Source of the DNA: CAUZSM01 sp963582685
Lineage (GTDB): Archaea; Thermoplasmatota; Poseidoniia; Poseidoniales; Thalassarchaeaceae
DNA: 7,142 bases
Reading direction: 5' to 3'
NCBI GenBank assembly: GCA_963582685.1
Contig: CAUZSM010000095.1
Span: forward strand, 1 to 7,142
In this document: positions 5,122-7,142 of the stretch, one piece after another
How positions within the stretch are numbered: the stretch's first letter is position 1
Layout: each line of letters opens with the position of its first letter
The notes under the pieces: model-generated
What the model saw: the letters and a program-made list of their open reading frames with translations, nothing else
Told to the model about the DNA's origin: nothing
The model's database searches: none
Position numbers and translations under genes: made by a program

Positions 5122-6375
5122 TCATGCCTGAAGATACGGTGTTCCGTCCTGCAGAGCCGCAACAATCAGCGGGTCAATGCGTTCCCAGGAAAAGTGTCCG
5201 TCATCGGTCGCATCCCTGCCGAAATGGCCGCCTGCGGCGGTCTCAGCATAGATTGGACGCAGTAGAGAAAGCGATTCGATTATTGCCTTTGGACGGAAGT
5301 CGAAAGTCTCACGAACTCGACGACTGATTTCATCCTCATCCAATCCATCTGCCTCGGTACCATTGGTCATCACTCGGATACTGACAGGCTCAGCAACCCC
5401 GATGGCATAAGCGAGTTGAATCTCACAGGATTCAGCCAGCCCTGCGGCTACCACATGCTTTGCAGCCCATCGAGATGCATAGGCTGCCGAGCGGTCCACC
5501 TTTGAGGGGTCCTTTCCACTGAATGCACCGCCGCCGTGTCTTCCCATTCCTCCGTATGTATCAACAATGATTTTGCGGCCTGTCAAGCCAGCGTCGGCAT
5601 ACGGCCCTCCTCGAACAAAACGACCAGTTCCATTGACGATGATGTCGGTCTTTTCATCGATGAGTTCGGCTGGAATTACCGCATCAATAACGTGCCTTTG
5701 AACCTCCGCTTCGATGAAGTCATGCTCTGCTGCCTCACTACCGAATTGCTCCTCCATGTCCTCGTGTTGGATGGCGATGACTACCGCCCACAATCGACTA
5801 GGCCGTCCGTCCGCTCCATATTCGACCGTGACCTGACTTTTCCCGTCTGGTCTTGCCCATGGCATCAATCCGTTCTCGCGGACTTCGCTCAGCCTGCGAG
5901 TGAGTTCCTGAGAGAGTAATGCGGGTAGAGGCATGAATGTGCCAGCGAGTTGAGGGAAGCGTTCAGATTCCATGCAAGCGAAACCGAACATCAGCCCTTG
6001 GTCTCCAGCACCTTGGCTCAAATCACCTTGAGATACCCCTTGGGAAATATGTGGTGATTGGGTGGTGATGTGGACTTGCAAGGCGCAGTTATTGGCGTCC
6101 ATTCCAGCATCTTGGTCGGTGTAGCCGATTGCGGCTGCTGCCCTACGTGCTACCGTCTCGTAGTCAGGCGTATCTCCAGCCACCGTTATCTCGCCAGCGA
6201 GCACAATCAAACTAGCGTCATCAGTACCCTTCACTAGAGTCTCACAAGCGACTCGTGCATGTGGGTCCTGCTCGATACAGGCATCAACGATTGCATCGGA
6301 TATTGCATCGCATAATTTGTCTGGATGACCTCCGGTCACTGACTCCGACGAAAATAGCACACGCTCGGCTGACAT
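5122..6375 (-). CDS. metK: S-adenosylmethionine synthetase, bacterial MetK family
   Basis: Makes S-adenosylmethionine from methionine and ATP, with cleavage of the triphosphate to phosphate and diphosphate, in the cytoplasm. The hallmarks of the bacterial/eukaryotic family are all present: GHPDK (16-20, with the ATP-contacting His17 and metal ligand Asp19), CETLVKG (44-50, acidic cation ligand E45), GAGDQGLMFG (122-131, first signature), RPDGKSQV (175-182), GRKIIVDTYGG (266-276), GGGAFSGKDPSK (281-292, second signature with the P-loop-like lysines), and GHFGR (383-387). At 417 residues it is about 33 longer than the E. coli enzyme. The extra length lies near 137-150, 210-220, after HFGR (388-394) and at the C-terminus. 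Most Archaea use a different, highly diverged MAT family, so this type is noteworthy here. No Shine-Dalgarno is visible; the mRNA may be leaderless. Confidence 0.96.
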   Translation of the reverse strand: MSAERVLFSSESVTGGHPDKLCDAISDAIVDACIEQDPHARVACETLVKGTDDASLIVLAGEITVAGDTPDYETVARRAAAAIGYTDQDAGMDANNCALQVHITTQSPHISQGVSQGDLSQGAGDQGLMFGFACMESERFPQLAGTFMPLPALLSQELTRRLSEVRENGLMPWARPDGKSQVTVEYGADGRPSRLWAVVIAIQHEDMEEQFGSEAAEHDFIEAEVQRHVIDAVIPAELIDEKTDIIVNGTGRFVRGGPYADAGLTGRKIIVDTYGGMGRHGGGAFSGKDPSKVDRSAAYASRWAAKHVVAAGLAESCEIQLAYAIGVAEPVSIRVMTNGTEADGLDEDEISRRVRETFDFRPKAIIESLSLLRPIYAETAAGGHFGRDATDDGHFSWERIDPLIVAALQDGTPYLQA

Positions 6376-6398
6376 GTGATGCCCGGTGTATTCGCCGA

Positions 6399-6406
6399 CA
6401 TATCAA
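6399..6406 (-). promoter_or_regulatory. TATA-like element for a leaderless metK transcript
   Basis: On the minus strand this reads TTGATATG, centred about 27 bp before the metK ATG at 6375. That is the spacing expected when the archaeal transcription start coincides with the start codon. The 15 bases before the ATG have no purine-rich ribosome-binding site, unlike lonB, trmI and the surface gene. The match to the archaeal TATA consensus is weak. Confidence 0.3.
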
Positions 6407-6440
6407 CATGTGGAATCGAATCTGTCTTTTTCCCCATTTG

Positions 6441-6463
6441 CAAAACTCAAAGAGAAGAAATAC
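6441..6463 (-). terminator. T-rich stretch at the end of the helical-repeat gene, possible archaeal U-tract terminator
   Basis: On the minus strand the last codons, the stop and the bases just after it are pyrimidine/T-rich (TATTTCTTCTCTTTGAGTTTTG). Archaeal RNA polymerase can terminate at U-rich tracts without a hairpin. The tract is interrupted and partly coding, so the call is tentative. Confidence 0.22.
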
Positions 6464-7142
6464 GCACACGACAAACCTCGATGCCCCTAACATCGTTAAC
6501 CGCTTCAAACATATTCTGCAATCTAGTCAGGGTCACCAATGCCTCGGCTGCGTTTTGTTTCGCAGACAGATGGAAACCGATGTGTCCCATTTGTGGCATT
6601 GGTAACTGCATCTGCCATACTTCCTCCAGCAACTGTATTCCGGCGCTGTCGTCAATGACCGGGTGTGGAAGTGCAGCAAGCACCAGTTGGGCCGCCAATG
6701 CTGGCCGTGGAGCAACACTATCTGGTGAAATACCGACCAGCGCCGCCTTGAGCTGCGCTGGTTCTGGCCAATGTGCGAGGTCTTGAGATGCAGCGAGACA
6801 GCGGACTCGAAGCAAATTCGCGCTCCATATCGCTGCTCTGCGTGCATCAGCAGACTCCAGAATCTCCGGGAAACCCTCGCACTTCGCGGCCACTCCGGCG
6901 AGTAGGGTGGCCTCATAGCACCGAATCGCCACCTCGGGGTGCTTTGCATCGGTTTGAACAAGCAAACCGGTGATGGAAGATAGGCTGCCACCTGTGGCCG
7001 ATATCGCATCGTAAAGCATCAGAGCCGAGTCAAGACGAGCCTGCTTATTCCTCATCCCAGCGATTGAATCAACCATTTTCTCCGTCGAATCAAGCGGACG
7101 CCCTAACGTGTGCGCAGCGAGCAAACATCGAATCACCCCCAG
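6447..7142 (-). CDS. Unrecognised alpha-helical, TPR-like repeat protein, C-terminal part (N-terminus beyond right edge)
   Basis: 231 residues are visible and the frame is open to the right edge, so the GTG at 7136-7134 need not be the start. I do not recognise the family. The sequence is rich in Ala and Leu and predicted wholly helical, with no signal peptide, membrane segment or catalytic motif in view. Counting from the edge, ALMLYDAISATG (40-51) and AIRCYEATLLAG (72-83) share A-x-x-x-Y-[DE]-A-x-x-x-x-G exactly 32 residues apart. Weaker relatives are IRCLLAAHTLG (4-14) and NLLRVRCLAAS (109-119), 32-37 residues apart, which is the period of TPR-type or similar alpha-solenoids. [IV]RC recurs at 4-6, 73-75 and 113-115. 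Such solenoids usually bind proteins or RNA. The stop is 71 bp before the metK start on the same strand, so co-transcription is possible. Confidence 0.65.
   Translation of the reverse strand: MGVIRCLLAAHTLGRPLDSTEKMVDSIAGMRNKQARLDSALMLYDAISATGGSLSSITGLLVQTDAKHPEVAIRCYEATLLAGVAAKCEGFPEILESADARRAAIWSANLLRVRCLAASQDLAHWPEPAQLKAALVGISPDSVAPRPALAAQLVLAALPHPVIDDSAGIQLLEEVWQMQLPMPQMGHIGFHLSAKQNAAEALVTLTRLQNMFEAVNDVRGIEVCRVRISSL

Noticed and set aside
1..7142. A defence island, mobile element or biosynthetic cassette
   Set aside because: No transposase, integrase, nuclease, toxin-antitoxin pair, CRISPR-type repeat array or terminal inverted repeats were found; the genes read as housekeeping plus an envelope protein.

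Overview
The window most likely comes from an archaeal genome of the marine Euryarchaeota/Thermoplasmatota type, with Poseidoniales (Marine Group II) as the best guess. The reasons are a LonB-type Lon protease N-terminus, an archaeal/bacterial TrmI-type tRNA m1A methyltransferase, and a very large N-sequon-rich cell-surface protein built from NEW3/CARDB-like beta domains with a single C-terminal membrane anchor. Against these stands a methionine adenosyltransferase of the bacterial MetK family. The lineage is inferred from protein character only; there is no rRNA or other marker in the window.

Layout, left to right. Positions 1-401 (minus) hold the first 133 codons of lonB, cut by the window edge. 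Positions 402-639 are the only sizeable non-coding stretch (238 bp). It lies between two divergent genes and is full of dyad symmetry: a 13-bp-arm hairpin, a 19-bp palindrome overlapping a TATA-like stretch, and three abutting hairpins that run directly into the Shine-Dalgarno of the next gene. Positions 640-1455 (plus) are trmI. It ends tail-to-tail on the surface-protein gene (1452-5054, minus, 1200 aa), with the two stop codons overlapping by 4 nt. Upstream of the surface gene on the same strand, after a 67-bp gap, is metK (5122-6375, minus, 417 aa). After a further 71 bp comes the 3' part of an unrecognised helical-repeat protein (6447-7142, minus), open at the right edge.

Functionally this looks like housekeeping neighbours rather than a dedicated cassette. 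MetK makes S-adenosylmethionine, which TrmI uses as methyl donor. LonB is the membrane-bound ATP-dependent protease of archaea, and the 1200-aa protein is an envelope glycoprotein candidate. The helical protein, metK and the surface gene are co-oriented and closely spaced, so they could share a transcript, although metK has a plausible leaderless promoter of its own.

I found no mobile element, CRISPR array, tRNA or rRNA, and no convincing defence or biosynthetic system. The observations most worth following are the structured divergent spacer and the architecture of the surface protein: a beta domain split by a Trp-rich module between Asn-Gly-Thr linkers, a sequon gradient along its length, three local cysteine pairs, and a cytoplasmic zinc ribbon.
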